Origin: Acidimicrobiaceae bacterium
Lineage (GTDB): Bacteria > Actinomycetota > Acidimicrobiia > Acidimicrobiales > RAAP-2
Length of the DNA stretch: 52,161 nt
Reading direction: 5' to 3'
Assembly: GCA_003167415.1 (NCBI GenBank)
Contig: PMTF01000021.1
Coordinates: forward strand, 1-52,161
Made by a program: the position numbers and the translations under genes. Below, piece after piece: positions 32,247 to 41,193 of this stretch (position 1 is its first letter; every line of letters starts with the position of its first letter). The notes beneath the pieces are model-generated. The model was not told where the DNA came from, did no database searches, and saw only the letters and a list, made by a program, of their open reading frames with translations.

Positions 32247-33123
32247 AATCGTCGGCGCGGGACTCCTCGCGCACGTACCGACCATCGTGTTACCCGACGA
32301 CCTGCGTCGCGAACTGAACAACGGGAACGAGAGCACGCTCTTCACCGGGCTCCAGAGGCTCCGTCGCGAAGTCTTCGACGTCTTGAAGCCCGATCTGGTG
32401 CTGGTCTTCGACAGTCACTGGTTCACCACCGTGGAATTCGTCGTGACCGCCGCCGAGCGGCGGATGGGATTTTTCACCAGTGAAGAGTTGCCCCGAGGAA
32501 TGTCGAGCGTGCCCTACGACATGCCGGGCCATCCCGACTTCGCGCGACTGATTGGCAAAATCGCCGACGAGACCGACGAGTGTTGGATCACGCCCATCGA
32601 TAACGAGCATCTTCCCGTCACTTACGCGACGCTGAACTTTCTCTCCTTTTTGCAGGGCGACGAAGCCTGGGCCTCGATCGGCGTCTGTCAGACCGCGGAG
32701 CACCGTGACTTCGCGACGGTCGGCCGCGTCGTCGCCGAAGCGGTCGCCCAGAGTGATCTTCGTGTCGTCGTCATCGCGTCGGGCGCGTTGAGTCACACGT
32801 TCCACAAACTCCGGAACCTCCGCCACCACGAGGCCGCGCCCGAAGAACATATCTACTCCGACGAGGCCCGCCACTGGGACCACCGGGTCATCGACGCCTT
32901 GGTACGGGGCGACCACGCCCAGGTCGTGAACGAGATGGACCAGTTCATGAACGTTCGACCGGAGGGTCACTTCGCCCACTACCAGATGATGGTCCACTCG
33001 ATCGGCGGTGCTGAGTGCAGCGCACCGGGCCGGATGTATTCCGAGTACGAGAATTCAATCGGCACCGGCCAGGTCCACGTGTGGTTCGACCAACCCGCCG
33101 ATGGATGGACAGGACATAACTGA
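32239..33123 (+). CDS. LigB-type (class III) extradiol ring-cleavage dioxygenase
   Basis: A 294-residue protein of the LigB fold. AGLLAHVPTIV supplies an early metal His, DSHWFTTVEFVV and IDNEHLPVTYATLNFL follow, and ASGALSHTFHKLR is the typical late His motif. Members such as HpaD cleave homoprotocatechuate next to the diol using Fe(II) and O2. Start ATG 32239 overlaps the dehydrogenase gene by eight nucleotides. The order dehydrogenase-dioxygenase matches known hpa-type operons. Confidence 0.9.
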   Translation: MGEIVGAGLLAHVPTIVLPDDLRRELNNGNESTLFTGLQRLRREVFDVLKPDLVLVFDSHWFTTVEFVVTAAERRMGFFTSEELPRGMSSVPYDMPGHPDFARLIGKIADETDECWITPIDNEHLPVTYATLNFLSFLQGDEAWASIGVCQTAEHRDFATVGRVVAEAVAQSDLRVVVIASGALSHTFHKLRNLRHHEAAPEEHIYSDEARHWDHRVIDALVRGDHAQVVNEMDQFMNVRPEGHFAHYQMMVHSIGGAECSAPGRMYSEYENSIGTGQVHVWFDQPADGWTGHN

Positions 33124-33923
33124 TGACCTTCCAGGGACTGCCCTTCCCCCGAACCGCGGCCGGTGTCGCGTCGATGCTGCCGCCGACGCCGTGGCACTAC
33201 TCCGGTGACCTCCTCACGGTCGAATACCGCACCGACCCGGCCAACGTGCGCGCGGTCCTTCCACCGGACGTCGAACTCGCCCGAGACGACGAGGACCCCG
33301 GTGCGGTCGCCTTCATCTGGGCCGATTGGCAGAGCTGCGGGGACGACGGTGCCGAACTACTCGATCCCGTGCGTTCCCAGTACAAGGAGTCCTTCGTGGT
33401 GGTGCGCTGTCGCTACAACGGACAGCTGTACAGCCGGTGCGTCTTCATCTGGGTCGACAAGGACTTCGCCCTCGTTCGCGGCTACCTCCAGGGATATCCC
33501 AAGAAACTCGGTTCGATTCACCAGACGCGTCCGGTCTCGGTCGGTCGGGCCGGTCCGCGACTCGAGGCCGGAGGAAAATTCGGTATGACGCTGGCCGCGG
33601 CCGATCGCCGCCTCGCCAACGCCACCGTCACGTTGGACGAACCGGCGCCGTCGAACGGATTTGTCAACGGTCACGCGATGTTGCACCACCGCTGGTTTCC
33701 CCGCATTGAACTCGACGGTGTCGACTCCCTGGACGAAGTAGTCACGATGTCGGGCGTCAATCTCGATCTCGGTCCGGTGTGGGGTGGTCGGGCCACGCTC
33801 GAACTCTTCGAGTCACCCAGCGAAGAGTTATCGCGCCTCGCGCCCGTCGAGATCATCGGCGGGTACTTCCGATCGGTCGGCACCACCTTCGCCGGCGGCA
33901 CGACGCTTCGGCCGAGCCCATGA
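33123..33923 (+). CDS. Acetoacetate decarboxylase-fold protein
   Basis: A 266-residue protein of the ADC family. GYPKKLGS (residues 124-131) matches the Schiff-base lysine loop of acetoacetate decarboxylase, and VRGYLQ precedes it. The usual early motif around YRTDPANVRAVLPP is present. It starts in the TGATG overlap with the dioxygenase stop codon. ADC-fold proteins are not part of the textbook homoprotocatechuate pathway; here it may handle a keto-acid intermediate, perhaps as decarboxylase, hydratase or aldolase. Reaction unknown. Confidence 0.85.
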   Translation: MTFQGLPFPRTAAGVASMLPPTPWHYSGDLLTVEYRTDPANVRAVLPPDVELARDDEDPGAVAFIWADWQSCGDDGAELLDPVRSQYKESFVVVRCRYNGQLYSRCVFIWVDKDFALVRGYLQGYPKKLGSIHQTRPVSVGRAGPRLEAGGKFGMTLAAADRRLANATVTLDEPAPSNGFVNGHAMLHHRWFPRIELDGVDSLDEVVTMSGVNLDLGPVWGGRATLELFESPSEELSRLAPVEIIGGYFRSVGTTFAGGTTLRPSP

Positions 33924-34444
33924 GTCGTCGCATCGGATCGGCGTCACCGGCGGTCGTCCTGCGCGCCGAGAAGGACATCAAAGCCCGGCTGAAGGGACAG
34001 CACTTCGATTTCACGGCGATGAGCGCCGTCTCCAACGTGTACCGCGCCGGCACCGCCGTGCGCAATCACATGGAGCGAACGGTCCTAGCCGAATACGACC
34101 TCAGTTGGGTGGCCTTCACGGTCCTATGGATTCTGTGGATATGGGACACCCAAGAGACCGGGCACGTCGCCGAAGAGGCCGGCGTGACGAAGGGGACGCT
34201 TACCGGCGTCATTAAAACTCTTCAATCTCGCAAGCTCGTCCGGCGTCTCCCCCACAAAGACGACCGGCGACGAGTTTCCATCGAATTGACGCCTTCGGGC
34301 GAACACCTCATCGAGGCACTCTTCCCGAAGTTCAATCAGCACGAGCGCGTCGCCGTCAGTGCGTTGACGGCCGCCGAACAGCGCGAACTGGCGCGACTAC
34401 TGCGAAAGGTCACGCACAAGGTCTCCGACACCACGAAGGGCTGA
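33920..34444 (+). CDS. MarR-family regulator (HpaR-like)
   Basis: A 174-residue protein. The winged helix is visible: TVLWILWIWDTQETGHVAEEAGVTKGTLTGVIKTLQSR (recognition helix), then the wing LVRRLPHKDDRRRVSIELTPSG. The DxR wing motif is intact. ATG 33920 overlaps the upstream stop (ATGA); the open frame to 33779 lies inside the previous gene. As the last gene of the operon it likely represses the pathway until an aromatic ligand binds. Confidence 0.9.
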   Translation: MSRRIGSASPAVVLRAEKDIKARLKGQHFDFTAMSAVSNVYRAGTAVRNHMERTVLAEYDLSWVAFTVLWILWIWDTQETGHVAEEAGVTKGTLTGVIKTLQSRKLVRRLPHKDDRRRVSIELTPSGEHLIEALFPKFNQHERVAVSALTAAEQRELARLLRKVTHKVSDTTKG

Positions 34445-34675
34445 CCGGCTTTCATATTCCGACGCTATGTCGACAGTGTGTCCTCCGCGTCTTTCGCCGT
34501 GCACGGCAGGTACATCCCGAGACCGGCTTGCACGCAGATTACAACGACCGCACCGAACGTTTGTCGGCGCATCGCAGCAATCTTCGTGCGAGTGTCCATC
34601 GTGACATTCTCTCAAACGGATTCGTCGAGACATTTTTCATCCGAGTCATTCAGTTGTCGGACTTCGAGAATCCGT

Positions 34676-36190
34676 CTATCGACTCGCGGCGTCTTCCGTT
34701 GGAATCAGATGCCGCGCGGCGCGAGCTTCGTCGACCCGTGACACGGGAGTGGTCTGGGGCGCTCGGTGCAGGGCGTCCGGGTCGTCGATCGCCCGTTGGG
34801 CGATTCGCTCAACTGCTTCGGCCAACGCCTCCAACGTCTGGAGGCTCTCCGTTTCGGTCGGCTCGAACATGAGCGCCTCTTCCACGATGAGCGGGAAGTA
34901 AACCGTCGGAGAGTGGAAGCCCTCTTCCAGCAACGCCTTGGCCACGTCGAGTCCCCGAACGCCGTAGGCGTTCTTCAGGGGCGTCGCGGTCAGCACGCAT
35001 TCGTGCATGCAGACGCGGTCGTAGGCGGCGGGCAACGTCGCACGCAACCGGTGGCGCAACCAGTTGGCATTCAGGACCGCGTACTTGGCGACCCGGGTGA
35101 GCCCGTCGCCACCGTGGACGTCGATGTAGGCGAGGGCGCGAGCCAACACCATGGCGTTGCCGTGCCAACCGTGCACTCGACCGATCGAGCGCGGCGGCTT
35201 CACCCAGGCGAAGGTACCGTCGTCCATTCGTGTCGCCTTCGGGCCGGGGAGGAATTCGACCAGTCGCTGGGAGACGGCGACCGGTCCGGCGCCCGGTCCC
35301 CCGCCGCCGTGGGGGGTGGCGAAGGTCTTGTGCAGATTCATGTGCACGATGTCGAAGCCCATGTCACCCGGTCGCACCGCGCCGAGAATCGCGTTGAGGT
35401 TCGCGCCGTCGTAGTAGAGCAGACCTCCGACCTCGTGCACCGCGGCGGCGATCTCGGTGATCTCCTCTTCGAACAGACCCAGCGTGTTCGGATTGGTGAG
35501 CATGATGCCGGCGACATCGGGATCGAGTGACGCCTTCAATTTTTTCAGGTCGACCAGTCCACGGTCATTGGACGGCACGGTCGTCACTTCGAAGCCGCCC
35601 AACGTGACCGACGCGGGATTCGTGCCGTGGGCCGAGTCGGGAATCAAGATTCGCCGACGAGGATCTCCGTTGGCGCTGTGATAGGCGCGCATCAGCAAGA
35701 GCCCCGTCAACTCCCCGGCCGCCCCCGCGGCCGGCTGGAGGGTCGCGGCGGCCATGCCGGTGACGGCGCAGAGCTTCTCCTCAAGCGTCGCCAGCAGCTC
35801 GAGCCAACCTTGGGTTAGCTCGGCGGGCGAGCCCGGGTGAACCGAATTGAGACCGGGGTCGTTGGCCACGGCGTCACAGAACTTGGGGTTGTACTTCATT
35901 GTGCACGAACCGAGCGGGTACATCCCGAGATCGACGGAGAACTGACGATGCGAGAGCCGGGTGAAGTGCGCCACCAAGTCACGTTCCGAAACCTCGGCGA
36001 TGTTGACCACGTCGCCGTTGAGATGGGTCGCCGGGATCAGATCGGCCAACGCCGTCGAGGGCACGCCGGTCGTTCGAAGTTGATACGCGGAACGGCCCGG
36101 CACGGACATCTCGAAGATGGTCGGTTCGGTCTCGTGTCCCATCAGCGGCGCCGACGCCGCGCGGCCGCCCGAGAGCGCGCGACTGGTCAT
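34676..36190 (-). CDS. gcvPB: Glycine dehydrogenase (decarboxylating) subunit 2
   Basis: A 504-residue PLP enzyme, the C-terminal half of split GcvP. PLP binds Lys288 in MNLHKTFATPHGGGGPG, and SAHGTNPASV and LYYDGANLNA are conserved. With gcvPA it forms the P protein, which decarboxylates glycine and passes aminomethyl to the lipoyl arm of GcvH. Its ATG overlaps the gcvPA stop (ATGA), so the subunits are translationally coupled. The MarR gene converges from the left with a 231-nt gap. Confidence 0.96.
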   Translation of the reverse strand: MTSRALSGGRAASAPLMGHETEPTIFEMSVPGRSAYQLRTTGVPSTALADLIPATHLNGDVVNIAEVSERDLVAHFTRLSHRQFSVDLGMYPLGSCTMKYNPKFCDAVANDPGLNSVHPGSPAELTQGWLELLATLEEKLCAVTGMAAATLQPAAGAAGELTGLLLMRAYHSANGDPRRRILIPDSAHGTNPASVTLGGFEVTTVPSNDRGLVDLKKLKASLDPDVAGIMLTNPNTLGLFEEEITEIAAAVHEVGGLLYYDGANLNAILGAVRPGDMGFDIVHMNLHKTFATPHGGGGPGAGPVAVSQRLVEFLPGPKATRMDDGTFAWVKPPRSIGRVHGWHGNAMVLARALAYIDVHGGDGLTRVAKYAVLNANWLRHRLRATLPAAYDRVCMHECVLTATPLKNAYGVRGLDVAKALLEEGFHSPTVYFPLIVEEALMFEPTETESLQTLEALAEAVERIAQRAIDDPDALHRAPQTTPVSRVDEARAARHLIPTEDAASR

Positions 36191-37554
36191 TGGCCGATCG
36201 CCTTTCGCAGCACTTCGACGTAGCGGTCGATCTCGTCTTTCGTGCGACGTTCGGTCACCGTGACGAGCAGCACGTCGTCGACGTCACCGTCAATCGACGG
36301 GTCCGGCCCCGACGTCAGCGCGGCGATCGACACGCCGCCGAGCACGCCGTCGTTGGCCATCGTGAGAAGAACGGCCGACGCGTCGTGACCGAGGTGAACG
36401 GCGAACTCCCGGAAGAACGGCTGCGTGGAGACGGCCTTGACGCCATCAATCTTCACCAGCTCGTCGAAGAGGTAGTGCGCGCCTTGCGCGCAACGTGTCG
36501 CTACTTCGCGCAGTCCCTGTGTGCCGAGCCAGCCGAGTTGAATGGCGGCGGTGACGGCCATCAGAGTCTGGTTGGTGCAGACGTTCGACGTCGCCTTTTC
36601 GCGGCGGATGTCCTGTTCGCGCGCGCGCAAGGTCGTCACGAACGAGCGACGATTGTTGGAGTCCACAGTCTCACCAACGATCCGTCCGGGCAGACGTCTC
36701 GTTTGTTCGGTGGTGCAGGCGAAGAGTCCGAGGAACGGACCGCCGAAGGCGAGCGGCGTGCCGAACGGTTGACCTTCACCGACGAAGATGTCGGCGCCCC
36801 ACTGACCGGCGGTCTTCAAGACCCCGGCCGCCACGGGATCGGCGCCGAGGACGAAGAGCGCGTCGTTCGCCACGGCCAACGCCTTGGCCTCGCTCATGTC
36901 CTCGAGCACGCCCAGATAGTTCGGATAACTCGCCACGATCGCGGCGGCGTTGGTGGCGTCAACGATCCTCCAGTCAGTGACGCCGTCTTTCAAGGGGACT
37001 TCAACGATTTCGTGACCGGTGCCGCGGGCGAAAGTCTTGGCCGCTTCGCGCCAATGCGGATGCACGCCAGCTGAGATCACCATCTTCTGACGAGTGGTCG
37101 CGCCGTGGGCCATGTTGAGGGCCTCGACGAGACCGGTGGCGGCGTCGTAGAGCGAGGCGTTAGGAATCGGCAGTCCGCTGAGTCGCGCAATAAGTGTCTG
37201 GTATTCGAAGATCGCTTGGAGGACGCCCTGGGCGACTTCGGGCTGATACGGCGTGTAGGCCGTCACGAACTCCGAACGTCCGGCCAGCGTCTTCACGACG
37301 GCCGGCACTTCGTGGTCGTACACCCCGGCACCGGCGAAGCACGTCATCTCGCTCGCCGTCGCCCGATTGGCCGACGTGTAGTTCGTGAAGAGCGCCGCCA
37401 CGTCGGGCTCGCTCATGCCCTCGGGCAGGTCGAGTCCCTGGGTGAGACGAACGGCCGGTGGAATGTGGGCGAAGAGCTGCTCGAGCGAGTCCATTCCCAA
37501 GAACGCCAACATCTCATCGATCTCGGCGGGCGTGTGAGGTAGGTAGTCGGCCAC
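36187..37554 (-). CDS. gcvPA: Glycine dehydrogenase (decarboxylating) subunit 1
   Basis: A 455-residue protein, the N-terminal half of split GcvP. YLPHTPAEIDEMLAFLG at the start and MTCFAGAGVYDHEVPAVV are typical, as are YTPYQPEVAQGVLQAIFEYQT and SNVCTNQTLMAV. Start GTG 37554 lies one nucleotide after the gcvT stop codon. The split P protein is the rule in Firmicutes, Thermotogae and several deep actinobacteria, whereas mycobacteria have a fused gcvB. Confidence 0.96.
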   Translation of the reverse strand: MADYLPHTPAEIDEMLAFLGMDSLEQLFAHIPPAVRLTQGLDLPEGMSEPDVAALFTNYTSANRATASEMTCFAGAGVYDHEVPAVVKTLAGRSEFVTAYTPYQPEVAQGVLQAIFEYQTLIARLSGLPIPNASLYDAATGLVEALNMAHGATTRQKMVISAGVHPHWREAAKTFARGTGHEIVEVPLKDGVTDWRIVDATNAAAIVASYPNYLGVLEDMSEAKALAVANDALFVLGADPVAAGVLKTAGQWGADIFVGEGQPFGTPLAFGGPFLGLFACTTEQTRRLPGRIVGETVDSNNRRSFVTTLRAREQDIRREKATSNVCTNQTLMAVTAAIQLGWLGTQGLREVATRCAQGAHYLFDELVKIDGVKAVSTQPFFREFAVHLGHDASAVLLTMANDGVLGGVSIAALTSGPDPSIDGDVDDVLLVTVTERRTKDEIDRYVEVLRKAIGQ

Positions 37555-37555
37555 G

Positions 37556-38617
37556 TCACTTCGCCTTTCGCACGAAGGGCAGCGCCGTGACGCACGCGGC
37601 GATCTCTCGACCGCGCAGCGCCACCGTCACGGGCGCACCCGATTCCAGATCACCGTGTAGCAGGCCGAGGCCGATGCCCCGTTCCAACACCGGCGAGAAG
37701 TTGCCCGACGTCAGCGTCCCAACGTTGACGCCATCGACCAAGACCTCACCGCCATCGCGCAACGGTTGGCGGCCTTCGACGATCAGTCCGGTCATCAGTT
37801 TCTCGGGCCCGCGCTCTCGTTCGCGCTCAACCGCACTTCGTCCGCGGAACGTCTCTTTGTCCCAACCGAGGACCCAGCCCAGTCGGGCTTCGAGCGTCGT
37901 CGATGTCAGTGTGAGTTCGTGTCCGTACAACGGCAGGGCCGCTTCCAATCGGAGCGTGTCACGCGCCCCGAGTCCGGCGGGCATGATGTCGGCGTCGACC
38001 AGCTTCTGGAACAGCCCCTCGGCGGCGGCGTTGGGCACGGCGATCTCCAAGCCCTCTTCGCCGGTGTAACCGGTGCCGGCGACGCGCACTTCCACGCCGT
38101 CGTAGTCAAAGCGCGTCACGCGAAAACGCCCGACCTCGGCGAATCGCGGGTCGACGGCAGCGACTTTGGCGCGCGCGTGGGGACCCTGCACCGCCAGGAT
38201 GCAGCGCTCGGACGTCACGTCGAGGCCCGGAAGGGCGTCGGTCACGCCCGAGGTATTCGAGGCGTTGGGCATGACGTCGAACTCAGTGTCACTGACCCAC
38301 CACACGATGATGTCGTCCACCACGAATCCGTCGTCGTTCAACAGATGCGTGTACTGGGCCCGTCCGGGAGATACTTTTCGCAGGTCGTTGGTGAGCGTTG
38401 ACTGCAGCGCGGCGAACATGTCCGGCCCGTCACAGCGAACGGTACCGAGGTGACTGACGTCAAAGACCACCGCGTCATTTCGACAGGCCAGGTGTTCGGT
38501 GACCGTGCCGGTGCCGTACTGCAGCGGCATCTCCCAGCCCCCGAAAGGAACGATTTTGGCCCCTAATTTGACGTGCGCGTCGTAGAGATACGGGCGTCGA
38601 TCAGTCACGTCAGCCAC
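37556..38617 (-). CDS. gcvT: Aminomethyltransferase (glycine cleavage T protein)
   Basis: A 353-residue protein. [15 protein letters not shown] and [16 protein letters not shown] form the folate-binding N-terminus, and [10 protein letters not shown] and [21 protein letters not shown] are signature motifs. It transfers the C1 unit from aminomethyl-GcvH to tetrahydrofolate, releasing ammonia. Start GTG 38617 lies one nucleotide after the upstream stop codon, inside a five-gene run from merR to gcvPB. Confidence 0.95.
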   Translation of the reverse strand: MADVTDRRPYLYDAHVKLGAKIVPFGGWEMPLQYGTGTVTEHLACRNDAVVFDVSHLGTVRCDGPDMFAALQSTLTNDLRKVSPGRAQYTHLLNDDGFVVDDIIVWWVSDTEFDVMPNASNTSGVTDALPGLDVTSERCILAVQGPHARAKVAAVDPRFAEVGRFRVTRFDYDGVEVRVAGTGYTGEEGLEIAVPNAAAEGLFQKLVDADIMPAGLGARDTLRLEAALPLYGHELTLTSTTLEARLGWVLGWDKETFRGRSAVERERERGPEKLMTGLIVEGRQPLRDGGEVLVDGVNVGTLTSGNFSPVLERGIGLGLLHGDLESGAPVTVALRGREIAACVTALPFVRKAK

Positions 38618-38618
38618 T

Positions 38619-39017
38619 CTACGCTGCGAAAGTATCCAGAGTTCCGAGCCCGTGTTGTTCGAGGAGCGCCACGAAGTCGCGCTGGTAGACCACGAGCAGT
38701 TCGACTTCGGGATAGAGCGCGCGGAACATTCGGACCTTCTGATTCTTCTTCGTCACCAGTCGCTGTTCGAGCACCGTCAACTCGATGAAGAGGTGTCGCT
38801 CGGGCAGATAGAAGTCCGGTCGAAACGCCCGCACCGGTACGCCGAGTTCGTTCCATTCCAGTGGGAACTCCACCGGTTCGTAGGACCACGCGAAGCCGTA
38901 GAGATTCAAGAGGCGCGCGAAGGCGCGCTCACTGGGGTGGGCGAACTGGTCCTGCGGTACCGGTTCAAGACTGGGGTGCCGACGACGCGACGCGTCGATC
39001 GGCGACGGATCGGTCAC
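38619..39017 (-). CDS. Small PD-(D/E)XK nuclease-like protein in the gcv operon
   Basis: A 132-residue protein. RAFRPDFYLPERHLFIELTVLEQRLVTKKNQKVR has the restriction-endonuclease-like pattern of a PD motif followed by (D/E)-x-T and later lysines, as in DUF559-type and Vsr-like nucleases. The surrounding sequence (HPSERAFARLLNLYGFAWSYEPVEFP) also suits that fold. ATG 39017 overlaps the merR stop codon and its stop is one nucleotide from gcvT, so it is firmly part of the operon. Why a nuclease-like protein is here is unknown. Confidence 0.75.
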   Translation of the reverse strand: MTDPSPIDASRRRHPSLEPVPQDQFAHPSERAFARLLNLYGFAWSYEPVEFPLEWNELGVPVRAFRPDFYLPERHLFIELTVLEQRLVTKKNQKVRMFRALYPEVELLVVYQRDFVALLEQHGLGTLDTFAA

Positions 39018-39472
39018 GCCGAACGGGTCTCCCTCTCCGACGTTGCGAGCTGCGACTGACGAATGGTGGTCGTGAGTTCGGCGACCACGCTCGCCAGAGG
39101 AACGATGTTGAAGACGCCCTGACCACCGCGAAGCAGGTCGACGAGGTCGCCGTCGTCACGCGCGAGCACCGATCCGGCGTCGCTCAACACGAGACTGCTG
39201 GAGGCGAGATCGGCCCCCAGTGAGTTGCGTAGGCACTCCACGGCCTGTCGGGCGCGATTCAGGGCGACCCCGGACGTGAGGAGTGATTTGATCACCTTCA
39301 CTTCGAGCACGTCGGAGTAGGAGTAGGTGCGCTTGGAGCCGCTGCCCTTGGCCGCGGTAATTGACGGCGTCACGAGATCGGTCCGCGCCCAGTAGTCCAA
39401 CTGACGGTACGTGACGCCCGTGAGGCGACAGACCATCGGGCCACTAAATCCGTACGTTGAAGAATCTGCCAT
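39014..39472 (-). CDS. MerR-family regulator heading the gcv operon
   Basis: A 152-residue protein. The MerR DNA-binding domain covers residues 10-80 (CRLTGVTYRQLDYWARTDLV, then KRTYSYSDVLEVKVIKSLL). The C-terminal half is a short helical region without an obvious metal-binding Cys set. It resembles the second MerR of the mycobacterial gcvH-gcvB region (Rv1830-like). First gene of the run merR-nuclease-gcvT-gcvPA-gcvPB. ATG 39472 is preceded by a GGGAGGG stretch. A perfect 16-bp palindrome lies about 47 nt upstream and could be its operator. Confidence 0.9.
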   Translation of the reverse strand: MADSSTYGFSGPMVCRLTGVTYRQLDYWARTDLVTPSITAAKGSGSKRTYSYSDVLEVKVIKSLLTSGVALNRARQAVECLRNSLGADLASSSLVLSDAGSVLARDDGDLVDLLRGGQGVFNIVPLASVVAELTTTIRQSQLATSERETRSA

Positions 39473-39518
39473 GTGTCGTATCCCTCCCGACCGAGGTCTG
39501 TCCAGACTAACCCGACGG

Positions 39519-39534
39519 ACTACACGAGTGTAGT
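39519..39534. promoter_or_regulatory. Perfect 16-bp palindrome upstream of merR
   Basis: ACTACAC-GA-GTGTAGT is a perfect inverted repeat with a 2-nt centre, 47-62 nt upstream of the reverse-strand merR start. MerR proteins bind such dyads between -35 and -10, so it is a candidate site for self-control of the gcv operon. It could instead be the end of thiG transcription, but there is no U-tract. Confidence 0.5.
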
Positions 39535-39544
39535 TTGGCCACGC

Positions 39545-40324
39545 CTACTCAACAAATAAATCTGGACGACCGAGTGACGGCGAGGAAGCTTCGGCGTGCA
39601 CGCGCGGCGGGATCCGACCGGCTCGTCGGGCCAGGAACCCGGCTTTCACCGCCTCGCGCAGCGATTCGGCCATCATGACCGGATCCAGCGCCCGGTTGAT
39701 CGCCGACGCCGCGAGCACCCCGTCACAGCCCAGTTCCATGGCCAGGGCGGCGTCCGAGGCCGTGCCGACGCCGGCGTCGAGCAGGACCGGCACGCTCACT
39801 CGCTCACAGATCAGCCCAATGGCGTGAGGGTTGCGCACGCCGAGTCCCGAGCCGATGGGTGAACCGAGCGGCATCACCGCGACGCAACCGACCTGTTCGA
39901 GGCGCTGGGCGACAATGAGGTCATCGGAGGTGTAGGCCCAGACCTCGAAGCCACTGCGTACCAGCTTCTCGGCGGCGGCCAGGGTCTCGGTCGTGTCGGG
40001 CAACAGGGTCACGTCGTCACCGATGACTTCGAGCTTGACGACGTTGGTGTCAAAGGCTTCTCGAGCTAGTTCGGCGACCTTGATGGCTTCGGCCGCGCTG
40101 AAGCACCCAGCCGTGTTGGGCAGGAGCGAAAAGTTAAGGCGACCAAGCAAGTCGTAGATCGAACCCTTTACGTTCGGGTCGATGCGACGCAGCGCCACCG
40201 TCGCGATGGAGGCTTCCGAGGCGACCAGGGAAGCACCGAGAATCTCCAGGGAACGAAACCCGCCGGTGCCCACGATCAGACGCGACGGTGAGCTCAGCGA
40301 GCCGACTTGAAAGAGATCTCCCAC
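39545..40324 (-). CDS. thiG: Thiazole synthase
   Basis: A 259-residue TIM-barrel protein. [18 protein letters not shown] at the start, [10 protein letters not shown] containing the Schiff-base lysine, [29 protein letters not shown] and [11 protein letters not shown] are all family signatures. It makes the thiazole ring of thiamine from deoxyxylulose phosphate, glycine or tyrosine-derived dehydroglycine, and sulfur from ThiS. GTG 40324 is assumed; a TTG start at 40354 would add ten residues. No thiS or thiO is adjacent. Divergent from thiD with a 47-nt gap, so control is probably shared. Confidence 0.94.
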   Translation of the reverse strand: MGDLFQVGSLSSPSRLIVGTGGFRSLEILGASLVASEASIATVALRRIDPNVKGSIYDLLGRLNFSLLPNTAGCFSAAEAIKVAELAREAFDTNVVKLEVIGDDVTLLPDTTETLAAAEKLVRSGFEVWAYTSDDLIVAQRLEQVGCVAVMPLGSPIGSGLGVRNPHAIGLICERVSVPVLLDAGVGTASDAALAMELGCDGVLAASAINRALDPVMMAESLREAVKAGFLARRAGRIPPRVHAEASSPSLGRPDLFVE

Positions 40325-40371
40325 AACCTCATCGTACTGACCGTGGGCAGCCAATCATTAAGGTTGTTCAA

Positions 40372-41193
40372 GTGCAACCCCTCACCGTTCTCACGATCGC
40401 GGGGTCGGACTCCGGGGGTGGGGCCGGCATTCAGGCCGACCTACGCACGTTTTGCGCCTTCGAAGTGCACGCCACCACGGCGCTCACGGCCGTCACCGCC
40501 CAGAACACCGTGGGCGTGACGTCGGTGCAGAACATCGATCCCGACGTGGTGGTCGCCCAGATTCTCAGCGTCGTCGCCGACTTCGAGGTGAGCGCCGTCA
40601 AGACGGGCATGCTGTCCCAACCCGTGACCGTGGTGAAGGTGGCCGAACTCGCCAGCGAAGGACTACTCCCCCACCTCGTTGTCGATCCGGTCCTAGTCTC
40701 ATCGACCGGGCACCCGCTCATGGACGACGGCGGGGTCGACGCCTACCGAGAGGCCCTGTTAGCCCACGCCGAGGTCGTGACGCCGAACCTGCGCGAGGCC
40801 GCGATGCTCTGCGGCGTCGACGTGAACGACGTCAAGAATCACGACGACATGGTCGCGCTGGCGCGCCAGTTGCTCGGTTTCGGTCCGACCTGGGCGCTCG
40901 TCAAGGGCGGACACTTCGCCGAACATTCGCTCACCGAGACCCGCGCTCCCGACATCTTGGTCTGTCGTGACGACGTCTTCATCTTCGACGCCGCGCGCGT
41001 CGCGACCACGAACGATCACGGGACCGGCTGCTCACTTTCGGCCGCCATCTGTGCCGGCCTCGCTCTCGGGCGGACGCTTCCCGACGCCGCGCGCGACGCC
41101 AAATCCTTCGTACTGGCCGCGCTCACGAGCGCCGCCGATTGGAAGCTCGGACGAGGACGCGGACCGATTGACCACTTGGGTTGGGGCGAATGA
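40372..41193 (+). CDS. thiD: Hydroxymethylpyrimidine/phosphomethylpyrimidine kinase
   Basis: A 273-residue ribokinase-fold protein. VLTIAGSDSGGGAGIQADLRTF is the start signature, VSAVKTGMLSQP and VVDPVLVSSTGHPL follow, and the late TNDHGTGCSLSAAI carries the anion hole and catalytic Asp equivalent. It phosphorylates the pyrimidine half of thiamine. GTG 40372 fits the family start; the open frame to 40288 overlaps thiG. The stop codon overlaps the next ATG (ATGA). Confidence 0.93.
   Translation: MQPLTVLTIAGSDSGGGAGIQADLRTFCAFEVHATTALTAVTAQNTVGVTSVQNIDPDVVVAQILSVVADFEVSAVKTGMLSQPVTVVKVAELASEGLLPHLVVDPVLVSSTGHPLMDDGGVDAYREALLAHAEVVTPNLREAAMLCGVDVNDVKNHDDMVALARQLLGFGPTWALVKGGHFAEHSLTETRAPDILVCRDDVFIFDAARVATTNDHGTGCSLSAAICAGLALGRTLPDAARDAKSFVLAALTSAADWKLGRGRGPIDHLGWGE

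Noticed and set aside
34445-34675. Short open frames between marR and gcvPB on both strands
   Set aside because: No start signals or recognisable protein pattern; treated as an intergenic gap with nothing identified.
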